64,000 bases of DNA, from the NCBI GenBank assembly GCA_947489665.1, contig CANLEH010000001.1:344501-408500 (forward strand), given 5' to 3'. This DNA comes from an uncultured Roseicyclus sp. Its GTDB lineage: Bacteria; Pseudomonadota; Alphaproteobacteria; Rhodobacterales; Rhodobacteraceae. Position numbers and translations under genes: made by a program. A model generated the notes under the pieces. That model did no database searches. It saw nothing but the letters and a program-made list of their open reading frames with translations, and was not told the origin of the DNA. This document shows positions 37,749 to 46,082 of this stretch, one piece after another. Each line of letters opens with the position of its first letter. Within the stretch, counting starts at the first letter, position 1.

Positions 37749-38678
37749 ATGTCAACCGCACAGCAACCCCTCCGCGGCATTGCCCTCAAAGTCGCCTCCG
37801 TCTGTGTCTTTGTCTCCATGGCCTCGCTGATCAAAGCGTCGGCCGACGCGATCCCGCCCGGCCAAGCCGTCTTCTTCCGTTCCTTTTTTGCGATCCCTGT
37901 CATTCTTGCCTGGCTCGTGATCCAGCACGACCTCGCCCATGGGTTGGAGACCCGCAATCCGATGGGTCATGTGTGGCGCGGCCTTGTGGGCACGTCTGCC
38001 ATGGGCTTGGGCTTTGCAGGTCTGGGCCTGCTGCCTTTGCCCGAGGTCACTGCCATTGGCTATGCCGCGCCGATCCTTGTGGTGGTCTTTGCCGCCATGT
38101 TCCTGAACGAACAGGTGCGCCTTTTCCGGCTTTCGATGGTCGCCGTTGGCATGGGTGGTGTGCTGATCGTGCTTTCTCCCCGGCTGAACCTCGACCCAAG
38201 CACCGCAGATACCGGTGAGGCTTTGGGGGCCATGCTCGTCCTGATGGGCGCCGTCTGCGCCGCGCTGGCCCAAGTCTTCGTGCGCAAACTGGTCCAGACG
38301 GAACGCACTGCTGCCATTGTGTTCTGGTTCTCTGTCACGGCGTCCGTTCTGTCCCTGCTGACCCTGCCGTGGGGCTGGGTCTGGCCCACGACCGGTCAAT
38401 GGGTGCTGTTGATCGGGGCGGGCCTTGCGGGCGGTGTGGGGCAGATCCTTCTGACGTCGTCTTATCGTTTCGCCGATGCCTCCCTGATCGCGCCGTTCGA
38501 ATATACCTCGATGCTGCTGGCCATCGGCGTCGGCTACTTCATTTTTGCCGAAGTCCCCACGGCCACCATGCTGCTTGGTGCGGCTCTGATCGTCACAGCC
38601 GGCATCGCGATCATCTGGCGAGAACGCCAGCTTGGCCTGCAACGCGGTGCGCGAAAGGCGGGCACGCCACAGCCGTGA
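37749..38678 (+). CDS. DMT-superfamily (EamA) transporter
   Basis: The protein has 309 residues and ten predicted membrane helices as two EamA repeats (about 8-135 and 155-290). The repeat signature is seen in the GYAAPILVVVFAAMFLNEQVRL segment and again in APFEYTSMLLAIGVGYFIFAEVP (both shortened here). Alphaproteobacterial members of this type export small metabolites; substrate unknown. It is separated from glgP by 110 bp, so probably not part of the glycogen operon. Confidence 0.87.
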   Translation: MSTAQQPLRGIALKVASVCVFVSMASLIKASADAIPPGQAVFFRSFFAIPVILAWLVIQHDLAHGLETRNPMGHVWRGLVGTSAMGLGFAGLGLLPLPEVTAIGYAAPILVVVFAAMFLNEQVRLFRLSMVAVGMGGVLIVLSPRLNLDPSTADTGEALGAMLVLMGAVCAALAQVFVRKLVQTERTAAIVFWFSVTASVLSLLTLPWGWVWPTTGQWVLLIGAGLAGGVGQILLTSSYRFADASLIAPFEYTSMLLAIGVGYFIFAEVPTATMLLGAALIVTAGIAIIWRERQLGLQRGARKAGTPQP

Positions 38679-39051
38679 CGTAACGTCAAAACCACCACCG
38701 CCGCACATCTGACGCCGCCCCCCAAGGTTTTCCCCCTTCGCGACGCAGTCGCCCTGTGTACCACCACGGCACGACGGGAGCGGCGGCAAGTGAAGGGGTC
38801 GCGGCGCCCGCATCCATCGAAGCGCGATTATCCGCAGCTTCGATCCGCGTCACCGAACTGGGTGGGGCGGCGGTGGCAAAGGAGCATCACTCCGCTCTCG
38901 ATCCACCAAGGGGGCCGGGCCGTGCATCGGGCAGATCGCACGCCCGGCCCCTTATTGATTTGGATGTAACGACCATTTGCGATCTATCGAGTTGACGACA
39001 ATTCGGCTTTCACTAGGTTCTGCGGCAACCTTCTCCAGAGGATGTAACGCC
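38679..39051 (+). other. 373-bp structured leader region upstream of the HupE-like gene
   Basis: No gene is supported. Three stem-loops follow one another: ATCGAAGC / GCTTCGAT (38816-38844), GGTGG...CCACC with an inner GGAG/CTCC (38861-38907), and a terminator-like hairpin (38911-38951). Downstream, GGATGTAACG occurs twice (38962-38971 and 39040-39049). HupE/UreJ genes in proteobacteria are often under cobalamin riboswitches, but I could not find the B12-box consensus here. Confidence 0.45.
38911..38957 (+). terminator. Strong terminator/attenuator hairpin before the HupE-like gene
   Basis: A 10-bp perfect stem GGGGCCGGGC / GCCCGGCCCC (38911-38920, 38942-38951) continues after one bulged C with GTGC/GCAC around a 12-base loop. 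It is followed by TTATTGATTT on the plus strand. It could end an upstream leader transcript about 100 bp before the HupE-like start. Confidence 0.6.
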
Positions 39052-39645
39052 ATGACCCGGACTGCTCTACGCACTTGCCTTATGACCCTGCCGCTCCTCA
39101 TGTTCGCAACGGTGGCGTCGGCCCATACCGGTGAGGGGATTAATACCGGCTTTGCCTCCGGCTTTTGGCACCCGATCCTCGGCTGGGACCACGTCGTTGC
39201 AATGGTCGCCGTCGGTCTGTGGGGCGCGTTTCTGGGCAAGCCGGGTATCTGGATCCTGCCTGTCGTCTTCCCGCTGGTCATGGCCTTCGGCGGTGCGTTG
39301 GGCGTTATAGGTGTCCCGATCCCGGCGGTTGAAACTGGCATCGCGCTTTCCGGCGTAATCCTTGGTCTTTTGATCGCGTTTGCCGTGAAGGCCCCGCTTT
39401 GGGTTGCGGCCGTTCTTGTTGGTATCTTTGCCATCTTCCACGGGCATGCCCATGGCGGCGAGCTGCCGGAACAATTCAGCGCGTATGGTTACGCCGTCGG
39501 TTTCGTCATCGGCACAGGTATGCTGCACGTGGTCGGCATCGCCCTTGGCTTCCTGACGAAAAGCTCTGTCGGCACATGGGCCGCGCGTGGCATCGGGGGC
39601 GCGATTGCGCTGGTCGGTGCTGCGTTCCTCTTTGGCCTCGCCTGA
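39052..39645 (+). CDS. HupE/UreJ family metal transporter-like protein
   Basis: The protein has 197 residues from the ATG at 39052 (AGAGGA upstream). A signal-like segment ends at ASA, so the mature N-terminus HTGEGIN carries an early His. The HupE motif HPILGWDHVVAMVAVGLWG is intact (His and Asp as metal ligands), and a second HGHAHGGELP motif sits in a central loop. Six to seven membrane helices. HupE-type proteins bring in nickel or cobalt. No hydrogenase or urease genes are in the window, so the metal is unassigned. A paralogue-like gene follows after 21 bp. Confidence 0.87.
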   Translation: MTRTALRTCLMTLPLLMFATVASAHTGEGINTGFASGFWHPILGWDHVVAMVAVGLWGAFLGKPGIWILPVVFPLVMAFGGALGVIGVPIPAVETGIALSGVILGLLIAFAVKAPLWVAAVLVGIFAIFHGHAHGGELPEQFSAYGYAVGFVIGTGMLHVVGIALGFLTKSSVGTWAARGIGGAIALVGAAFLFGLA

Positions 39646-39666
39646 CTTGAACGCGAAGACGACCCA

Positions 39667-40281
39667 GTGAAACAGCGCCTGCTCCTGCCAGTGGCAACTG
39701 CCGCCGCCCCCACCAGTGCTGCGGCTCATTCATTTGAATCCGGCGCGGATCTTTATGCCCAATTCGTCGAAGGGGCAGGTGTCGTTGTCACCTATCCGGC
39801 CGTTTTTCTTCCCCTCCTGGCCTTGGGTTTTTTCCTGAGCCTTTGGCAGCCCGAGGGCATGGTGAAGGCTTGGCCCTATTTTCTAGTGGGTCAGGTGGCC
39901 GGCATCGCAGTCGCGCCGTTGGTTGGGGAGTGGATCCTGCCGGTGATGATGGCCTCGGGCATTGTCGTGGGCGCGCTTGCGGCGCTGCTGCCGCAGCCCA
40001 CCCGAGTGCTTTCGCTGTTCTTTGCGGCTGTCCTCGGCATGGTGGCGCTTGCCCTCGGACTGGAGGGTCATCGGTTGTTCGAGCTTCCAATCCTGATCCA
40101 TCTGGGTCTGATCTTTGGCGCGAACGCGGCCGTGGCACTTGCGGCAGGAATTGCGCGTTTGGCGATGGAGAAGGTACCCGCAGACTGGATGCGCATCACG
40201 GTCCGTGTGGCCGCGTCCTGGATTGCGGCAATGTTGATGCTGATCCTCGCCTTCACACTGCGCGGTGGCGGCGTCGCCTGA
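39667..40281 (+). CDS. Multi-pass membrane protein paired with the HupE-like gene
   Basis: The protein has 204 residues with a GTG start at 39667. A signal-like N-terminus ends near SAAA and leaves HSFESGADLY. About six hydrophobic helices follow. Its size and HupE-like start are similar to its neighbour, but the HPxxGxDH motif is absent; single His remain in EGHRLFELPILIHLG. It is probably the second component or a degenerate relative of the HupE/UreJ family. It ends 3 bp from the convergent SRPBCC gene. Confidence 0.72.
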   Translation: MKQRLLLPVATAAAPTSAAAHSFESGADLYAQFVEGAGVVVTYPAVFLPLLALGFFLSLWQPEGMVKAWPYFLVGQVAGIAVAPLVGEWILPVMMASGIVVGALAALLPQPTRVLSLFFAAVLGMVALALGLEGHRLFELPILIHLGLIFGANAAVALAAGIARLAMEKVPADWMRITVRVAASWIAAMLMLILAFTLRGGGVA

Positions 40282-40284
40282 ACA

Positions 40285-40755
40285 CTACCCTTGCGCGCGG
40301 CGGTAATCGTCCTCGGCCAGATTTCCCTGTCGTGCCAGCAGCCCCTGCAGACGCTGCATCACGCGGCCCCGCGCCAATTTCAACGTTTGAAGGGCCAGAC
40401 GGGCCGAAAGCGTGTTTGCCGACATATCCAGCACGACCTGCACACGCGTCATGTCGGGGCGTAATTCGAGAAACGTCATCTCGTAGACTGCTTCCATGCC
40501 GCCGACTGTGGTTTGGATTTCGCACCGCTGCGGGGCGTCCATCGCGCTGATCTCCGACGTTAACGGCCGCATACGTCCTCGGACCGTAACAGAACCGCGC
40601 CAGCCGCAACCTGTTGCGGCTTCGCTCCAGTTCCCTACACGCGAAAGATCAGCCCCTCGCCCCTTCGCTTCGGCCTCAATCCCACTGAAATCCGTGAACC
40701 TGGCCCATGTGACGGCCGCCGACGCGTCAACATCCTCGGAAACCTTGAACTTCAT
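40285..40755 (-). CDS. SRPBCC (START-like) family protein
   Basis: The protein has 156 residues and starts MKFKVSEDVDASAAVTWARF, the usual first strand and helix of polyketide-cyclase/START-like lipid-binding folds. GNWSEAATGCGWRGSVTVRG and VYEMTFLELRP are compatible with the central antiparallel sheet. The ligand is unknown. It lies between the HupE-like pair and nudC and is likely transcribed separately. Confidence 0.82.
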   Translation of the reverse strand: MKFKVSEDVDASAAVTWARFTDFSGIEAEAKGRGADLSRVGNWSEAATGCGWRGSVTVRGRMRPLTSEISAMDAPQRCEIQTTVGGMEAVYEMTFLELRPDMTRVQVVLDMSANTLSARLALQTLKLARGRVMQRLQGLLARQGNLAEDDYRRAQG

Positions 40756-40830
40756 GACTGGTATTGCTCCTGCTCAGCCCCACCTTCCGTTTGCCGGGGC
40801 CTGGGGTAGGGCGTCAAGGTAAAGGTCAGA

Positions 40831-41808
40831 TCAACTCAGCGTATCGGCCAACCAGTGTTGCAGCAGGAAATGCGCAATCGCGCCCTTTCGGGCAGGCAGC
40901 ATCGTTGGATCATTGCCTGCCCAGACTTCAAGCATCTGAGATTTCGTCACCCATTTGGCGTCTTCGATTTCTTCAGGGTCAATGTTGATTTCGGTCGAGA
41001 TTGCTTCACCCCGACACCCAAACATGAGCGATGCCGGGAATGGCCAGGGCTGGCTGGAGAGATAGTCGACTGCGCCAACCTCGATCCCGGCTTCCTCGTA
41101 AACTTCCCTTCGGACCGCAGCCTCGATGGTTTCGCCCGGCTCGACGAACCCAGCCAAAAGGGAATACATCCCGTCAGGCCATCCAGGCGAACGGCCGACC
41201 AAGACCGACTCCCCGTGCGTGATCAACATGATGACCACCGGATCTGTTCGCGGAAAATGGTGTCCACCACATTTGGGGCAATCGCGCTGCCAACCGGCCA
41301 TGGCCAAAAAGCTTTTTGCGCCGCACTTCGCACAGAACTGATGGGTCGCATGCCATGTGAGGATTGCGCGTGCGGTTGCGGCCAACTCCGAATCGCGACG
41401 GGTCAAACTGGTCATAAGACCCCGCAATTCGCGAAAACCTGCGTCCTTTTCCGAGGGGTGAACCTGTACGCTCGGGTCAAGAAAGGCATTCACGCCGTCT
41501 TCGTCAACGTCGACGGGTGTCCAGGCCGAGACGTCGCACGCAAAGAGGAGGCGCCCGGCGTCCTCATCATAGCCCAACAGCACAGGGGGCTCGCTGGCGC
41601 GGCCAAAGACCGGGGCGTCCGCTGGCCGAAATGCGAGCGCGACAGTGCCGTTTTCAGGGTCCCCTTCAACCATCGGCTTCCCACGCCACATCGCCAGCAC
41701 CTTTGCGTTGGCAGCGAGCGCGGCCTCAAGTGCGTCTGATTTCCCGCGCAACTCTGCGGCGCGATTCAACCCGGAGGTCCCGAAGGTCACGGCTTCTGCG
41801 TATTTCAT
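40831..41808 (-). CDS. nudC: NAD(+)/NADH pyrophosphatase
   Basis: The protein has 325 residues from the ATG at 41808 (GAAGGGAAA upstream); the longer open frame is not protein-like. A four-Cys zinc ribbon (C159, C162, C177, C180) precedes the Nudix box GFVEPGETIEAAVRREVYEE (220-239). The NADH-specific SQPWPFPASLM motif (252-262) is exact. It hydrolyses NAD(H) to NMN(H) and AMP and can remove NAD caps from RNA in homologues. It is divergent from the CpdB-like gene. Confidence 0.94.
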   Translation of the reverse strand: MKYAEAVTFGTSGLNRAAELRGKSDALEAALAANAKVLAMWRGKPMVEGDPENGTVALAFRPADAPVFGRASEPPVLLGYDEDAGRLLFACDVSAWTPVDVDEDGVNAFLDPSVQVHPSEKDAGFRELRGLMTSLTRRDSELAATARAILTWHATHQFCAKCGAKSFLAMAGWQRDCPKCGGHHFPRTDPVVIMLITHGESVLVGRSPGWPDGMYSLLAGFVEPGETIEAAVRREVYEEAGIEVGAVDYLSSQPWPFPASLMFGCRGEAISTEINIDPEEIEDAKWVTKSQMLEVWAGNDPTMLPARKGAIAHFLLQHWLADTLS

Positions 41809-41942
41809 AATTTTCCCTTCCCGAACGTCAGGTGCCATCTCTATGGCCTGAGGGCAACACCGCACGGACGCGGTGGAAAAACCGTCTGGAACCGAAAGGA
41901 AGTCTCTTTGGAAGCGCAGGCGAGGCGCTACTCTGGAAAAAA

Positions 41943-43853
41943 ATGGCTGGGGCCAAAAACATGACCCTAATCGGGGCAACACAGGTTTCGCAGGTTTCTG
42001 TTGGACCAGATCAGGTGCACTTGCGCTTGCTGGCCACTACAGATTTGCACGCGCATCTTTTGCCGTTCGATTACTTCACCGACACTCGGGCGTCGGGCAT
42101 TGGCCTTGCGCGCCTGGCGGATCTTATTCTCGCTGCCCGCGAGGGTGCCCCAAACACGCTCTTGTTTGACAATGGAGACACTCTGCAGGGGACGCCATTG
42201 GCCGACACTGCGCTGGCCGAGATCTTACCCAGGGGTGATGCAAACCCGATGATTGCGGTGATGAATGGCCTTGGGTTTGACGCAGCGACACTGGGAAACC
42301 ACGATTTCGACTTCGGTTTGGAGTATCTCGAAACCTCGCTGTCGGACGCCCGTTTCAAACTGACGCTTGCCAATGTGCATCGCCCCGATGGCGCTCCCTT
42401 CCTGCCGGAACGTCACCTGCTCGATCGCCGCGTGATCGATGGCGCAGGGCGCGCGCATCACCTGAAGATCGGTGTGACAGGTGTAGTTCCCCCGCAGGTT
42501 GCCGCTTGGTCCAAACCCCACGTTGACGGAAAACTGCACTTCTCCGACATGACGACCGCCGCCGCCGCGCAAACAGCGGCCCTGCGTGACGAAGGCGCAG
42601 ATGTGATCATTGTGTTGGCCCATAGCGGTCTCGGGCACGTTGATGCGGGCAATCGTTCCGAGAATGCGGCCCAACAAATTGCGGCTCTGCCGAACGTCGA
42701 TGCCGTTGTGGCGGGACACACCCATGATCTCGTATCTCAGACTGCCATTGATGGACACGCGCCCATCGTTCAGCCCGGCGCATACGGGTCCCATCTTGGA
42801 CTGATTGATCTGCTGTTGACCCCCGCCGACCAAGGAAAGCGCTGGTCAGTCGCACCGTCCCAAGCCGCAACGCCTGCCATCCCAGCCCGCGCACACGGAC
42901 AGCGCTGGTGGCCAAGGCGGCTCCTCAGCCAATTCCCTGATTTGCGCCAGCAAGTCGCGCGCGCGCATCGTACGACCCGCATTCATGTGGATCGCCCGCT
43001 TGGCCATACGACAGCCCCGCTTGAAACCCTGTTTTCGACCATCGCACCTTGTGCCGCCACACAGGTGATCGCGGACGCACAGCGTGCCGCTGCGTTGCAT
43101 CTTCTTTCCAGCCACCCCGAACTTGCCGAACTTCCGCTCCTGTCAGCCGTTGCCCCCTTCCGGGCCGGTGGCAGGGCGGGCCCGGAAAACTACACGGACA
43201 TCCCGACCGGTGATCTGAAGCTGCGGCATGCGGCGGACCTCTACATCTACCCCAATGCTCTTTGCATCGTTCGTACAAGCGGATCCCAAGTGCTTGAGTG
43301 GTTGGAGCGCAGCGCATCCATCTACACTCAAATCGAGCCTGAAGCGTCTAAACCACAAAGCCTCATCGACCACACCTTTGCGCCATATAACTTTGATCGT
43401 TTAACCGGACTGATCTATCAAATCGACGTCTCGCAACCGCCACGGACTGATGCGGAAGGCAACCAATTGCATCCCGAAGCGTCCCGCATCTGCAATTTGC
43501 AGTACCAAGATGGCCGCGCTGTTGCCGCCGATGACACGATGCTTGTCGTGACCAATTCCTATCGCGCGGCCGGGGGCGGGCATTTTCCGTCGGCCGCGCA
43601 AGCGGACATGGTCAAGACCAGCAGCATCTCCGTCCGTGATGCAGTGGCAAAGCACATGGCTCAGGCCGTCCAAGGGCTGACACCGACCATTCAGCAGAGC
43701 TTCTCTTTCAAACCGCTCGGCGGTGTGGATGTCCTGTTTGAAACGGGGCCTGCAGCCAAGAAACACGCAGCCAGGCAAAACCAACTGAAACTCCGGCCTG
43801 CGCCAGATACCCTTGGAAAACAGGGCTTTGCGCCCTTTTTCCTCGCTCTCTGA
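41943..43853 (+). CDS. CpdB/UshA-type 2',3'-cyclic phosphodiesterase/3'(5')-nucleotidase, no signal peptide
   Basis: About 636 residues. The calcineurin-like metal motifs are TTDLHAHLLPFDY, DNGDTLQG, GNHDFDFGLEYL, LAHSGLG and AGHTHD. The C-terminal nucleotidase domain has the substrate-stacking NSYRAAGGGHFP. Family members are normally periplasmic, but neither this start nor any upstream in-frame start gives a hydrophobic leader. The start is uncertain (ATG 41943 or 41961; the frame opens at 41832). A 3'-nucleotidase/cyclic-nucleotide activity is likely by the overall match to CpdB. Confidence 0.85.
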   Translation: MAGAKNMTLIGATQVSQVSVGPDQVHLRLLATTDLHAHLLPFDYFTDTRASGIGLARLADLILAAREGAPNTLLFDNGDTLQGTPLADTALAEILPRGDANPMIAVMNGLGFDAATLGNHDFDFGLEYLETSLSDARFKLTLANVHRPDGAPFLPERHLLDRRVIDGAGRAHHLKIGVTGVVPPQVAAWSKPHVDGKLHFSDMTTAAAAQTAALRDEGADVIIVLAHSGLGHVDAGNRSENAAQQIAALPNVDAVVAGHTHDLVSQTAIDGHAPIVQPGAYGSHLGLIDLLLTPADQGKRWSVAPSQAATPAIPARAHGQRWWPRRLLSQFPDLRQQVARAHRTTRIHVDRPLGHTTAPLETLFSTIAPCAATQVIADAQRAAALHLLSSHPELAELPLLSAVAPFRAGGRAGPENYTDIPTGDLKLRHAADLYIYPNALCIVRTSGSQVLEWLERSASIYTQIEPEASKPQSLIDHTFAPYNFDRLTGLIYQIDVSQPPRTDAEGNQLHPEASRICNLQYQDGRAVAADDTMLVVTNSYRAAGGGHFPSAAQADMVKTSSISVRDAVAKHMAQAVQGLTPTIQQSFSFKPLGGVDVLFETGPAAKKHAARQNQLKLRPAPDTLGKQGFAPFFLAL

Positions 43854-43880
43854 CCTCTGCGAAACACGCGTTCGGACCAG

Positions 43881-43909
43881 TTTTTTCAAAAAATTTCAAA
43901 ATTTTTTAA
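43881..43909. promoter_or_regulatory. AT-only inverted repeat upstream of the SRPBCC-YCII-sigma operon
   Basis: In a GC-rich background this stretch is nearly all A/T. It contains 9-bp perfect arms AAAAAATTT / AAATTTTTT separated by CA (43888-43907). It lies about 85 bp before the SRPBCC start and just after the nucleotidase gene. It may be a promoter-proximal curved element, or help end the upstream transcript. Confidence 0.35.
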
Positions 43910-43992
43910 GGGTCGTGTCGATTTGCGGATGGTCCCGTTCGTCATGTGGGTGAAGGCGCTGTTGCCTTCGCCGAAACAGACGGAGAAAACCT

Positions 43993-44505
43993 ATGACCCT
44001 CACGACCATCCTCGCTGCCGGTGCTGCAACCCTCGTCCTCGCAACCGCAGGGACGTACCTGCTGCCCCGTCACGTCACCGTGGAGCGCAGCGCGCTTGTC
44101 GACGCTACACCTGCAGCCGTCCTCGCGCTCGCATCGACCACCGAAGGCTTTCAGCAGTTCAACCCCTACATCACCGCCGATCCCGACCTGCAAATCGAAG
44201 CGTTCGGCCCTGCTGAGGGCATCGGCGCAGGCTTCCGGTTCGATGGACGCGATGGCACCGGCACCCAGACGATTAGCGAAATCAGCGCCAACTCGGTCAC
44301 CTACGCCATCGACCTCGGCGCGATGGGCCAGCCCACGCAACACATTTCCGCCATGCCGGAAGGTGCGCAGACTCGCGTGACCTGGAGTGTCGAATCCGAC
44401 CTCGGCATGAACCCCGTCTTCCGCGTCTTTGGCCTGTTCATGGATCGGATGCTTGGTGGCACCTATGAGACCGGCCTTGCCAACATCGCCCGCGTTGCCG
44501 CCTAA
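43993..44505 (+). CDS. SRPBCC family protein with N-terminal membrane anchor
   Basis: The 170-residue protein begins with a hydrophobic helix (TTILAAGAATLVLATAGTYLL) and then HVTVERSALVDATPAAVLALAS, the entry to a polyketide-cyclase/START-like domain. GIGAGFRFDGRDGTGTQTI and TRVTWSVESDLGMNPVFRVF fit the sheet and long C-terminal helix. Ligand unknown. It is the first of three genes ending in an ECF sigma factor, an arrangement in which small fold proteins accompany the regulator. Confidence 0.82.
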   Translation: MTLTTILAAGAATLVLATAGTYLLPRHVTVERSALVDATPAAVLALASTTEGFQQFNPYITADPDLQIEAFGPAEGIGAGFRFDGRDGTGTQTISEISANSVTYAIDLGAMGQPTQHISAMPEGAQTRVTWSVESDLGMNPVFRVFGLFMDRMLGGTYETGLANIARVAA

Positions 44506-44532
44506 TTCCCCTCGCACAAAAGGACTAATCCC

Positions 44533-44886
44533 ATGCGATACACTTTCTTGCTCTATTCCGATCCCGCCGATTTCGCCCATCTGGGGCCAGAAGATTGGAC
44601 CAAAATGAAATCCGCCTACCAGGCCTATATCGGTGCGCTGAATGAAGCAGGTGTGTTCGTCGACACCGACCGCCTGCACCCACCGCAATCGGCCACGACC
44701 GTGACGCTCAAGGGTGGCAACAAGGTGGTCCAAGACGGTCCCGTTGCTGAAACGCGCGAGACATTGGGCGGCTATTTCGTGATCGACGTGCCCGACCTCG
44801 ACGCAGCCCTCGCCTGGGCCGAGAAATGTCCGGCGGCTGAATTCGGCAAGGTCGAAATCCGCGCCTCCGGCATGGCGGATCTATGA
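44533..44886 (+). CDS. YCII-related (DGPF) protein linked to the ECF sigma factor
   Basis: A 117-residue ferredoxin-like YCII protein: MRYTFLLYSDPADF at the start, LNEAGVFVDTDRLHP, and VQDGPVAETRETLGGYFVID containing the DGP signature. Known family context: such DGPF proteins are encoded next to ECF42-type sigma factors and are thought to be their targets or partners. The gene overlaps the sigma gene by 4 bp (ATGA), consistent with that. Confidence 0.9.
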   Translation: MRYTFLLYSDPADFAHLGPEDWTKMKSAYQAYIGALNEAGVFVDTDRLHPPQSATTVTLKGGNKVVQDGPVAETRETLGGYFVIDVPDLDAALAWAEKCPAAEFGKVEIRASGMADL

Positions 44887-46082
44887 ACAAGGCGGCGCGC
44901 GCAGCTCAGATGGCGGCGCGCACCTCCTACGGTAAGTTGGTTGCCATGCTGGCCAGCCGCACAGGCGATGTCACCGCCGCCGAAGATGCGCTGGCCGACG
45001 CGTTTGTTCAGGCGCTGCGCGTTTGGCCCGAACGCGGGGTTCCCGAAAAACCGGAAGCCTGGCTTCTGACCACCGCCAAGAACCGCCGCATCGACGCCGC
45101 CCGCCGCGACAAGCGCGTCGATTTCACCGACACGGTACCCGACCTGCCCGACCCTGCATCCTGCGAAAACGTTCCTGACGAACGCCTGAAGCTGATGTTT
45201 GTCTGTGCCCACCCTGCGATTGACGAAGCGGTCCGCACACCCCTGATGCTGCAAACAGTGCTCGGCGTGGAGGCCGCTGATATCGGGCGTGTCTTTCGGA
45301 TTGCACCGACGACGATGGCGCAACGGCTTGTCCGGGCCAAACGCAAGATACGCGACGCGCGTATCCCCTTTTCGCTTCCACCGGAGGCCGACCTGTCCTC
45401 CCGAATTGCAGCCCTTCTCGATGCCGTTTACGCCGCTTACGCGATTGATTGGCAGGAAGGGCTTGGTGACTTGAGTCACGAGGCGCACTTCCTCGCAACG
45501 ACCCTCACAACCCTGTTGCCCGATGAGGCAGAAGCCCTTGGCCTGGCTGCCCTGATCACCTTCACCGAAGCCCGCCGCGAGGCCGCGCTAGTTGACGGTG
45601 TCTACGTCCCACTACCGGATCAGGATGAGCAGCGTTGGAACACCGACCTTATCGACCGTGCGGCCTACTTTCTCACCCGTGCCAGTGAATTGGCCCAAAT
45701 GGGTCGTTACCAGTTGGAGGCCGCGATACAGGCCGTCCATGCAGAGCGGCATGTGACCGGTGAGACAAATTGGAGAGCACTCAGCCAGCTTTACGCGGGC
45801 CTGATGCACATCGCGCCGTCCCTTGGTGCCGCCGTAGGCCGCGCAGCAGCAGTTGGCGAAGATGCGGGCCCCGCCGAAGGCCTGCGCCTGCTCGATCTGA
45901 TCGATCGACAGGCGGTCGAGACATTCCAACCCTACTGGGCCACGCGCGCGCACTTGCTGTCTGAGACCAATCCCCAACATGCGGCTGAGGCCTATTCACG
46001 CGCCATAGATCTCAGCACCTATCCTCCCGCCACCGCCTGGCTCGAATCCCGCCGTGCGACCTTGCGCGAAAGGCTCTCCTGA
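44883..46082 (+). CDS. ECF RNA polymerase sigma factor with long C-terminal domain (ECF42-like)
   Basis: The protein has 399 residues. Sigma-2 (about 10-75: DVTAAEDALADAFVQAL, RAWLLTTAKNRRIDAARR-like PEAWLLTTAKNRRIDAARRD) and sigma-4 (TPLMLQTVLGVEAADIGRVF, MAQRLVRAKRKIRDA) are followed by about 220 extra residues with FTEARREAALVDGVYVPLPD and a TPR-like C-terminus. That extension (DUF6596-type) is typical of ECF42, which have no classical anti-sigma factor. The overlapping YCII gene supports this subclass. Signal unknown. Confidence 0.88.
   Translation: MNKAARAAQMAARTSYGKLVAMLASRTGDVTAAEDALADAFVQALRVWPERGVPEKPEAWLLTTAKNRRIDAARRDKRVDFTDTVPDLPDPASCENVPDERLKLMFVCAHPAIDEAVRTPLMLQTVLGVEAADIGRVFRIAPTTMAQRLVRAKRKIRDARIPFSLPPEADLSSRIAALLDAVYAAYAIDWQEGLGDLSHEAHFLATTLTTLLPDEAEALGLAALITFTEARREAALVDGVYVPLPDQDEQRWNTDLIDRAAYFLTRASELAQMGRYQLEAAIQAVHAERHVTGETNWRALSQLYAGLMHIAPSLGAAVGRAAAVGEDAGPAEGLRLLDLIDRQAVETFQPYWATRAHLLSETNPQHAAEAYSRAIDLSTYPPATAWLESRRATLRERLS

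Noticed and set aside
37752-38813. A 353-codon open frame antisense to the DMT transporter gene
   Set aside because: Shadow of a clear membrane protein gene; it is low-complexity and polar with no motif.
38756-38995. A 79-codon ORF in the HupE leader
   Set aside because: It reads straight through the GC-rich terminator-like hairpin, has no ribosome site and Ala/Arg-rich content typical of chance ORFs.
38679-39051. Cobalamin riboswitch upstream of the HupE-like gene
   Set aside because: The expected B12 box and the core sequence leading to it are not present on the plus strand.
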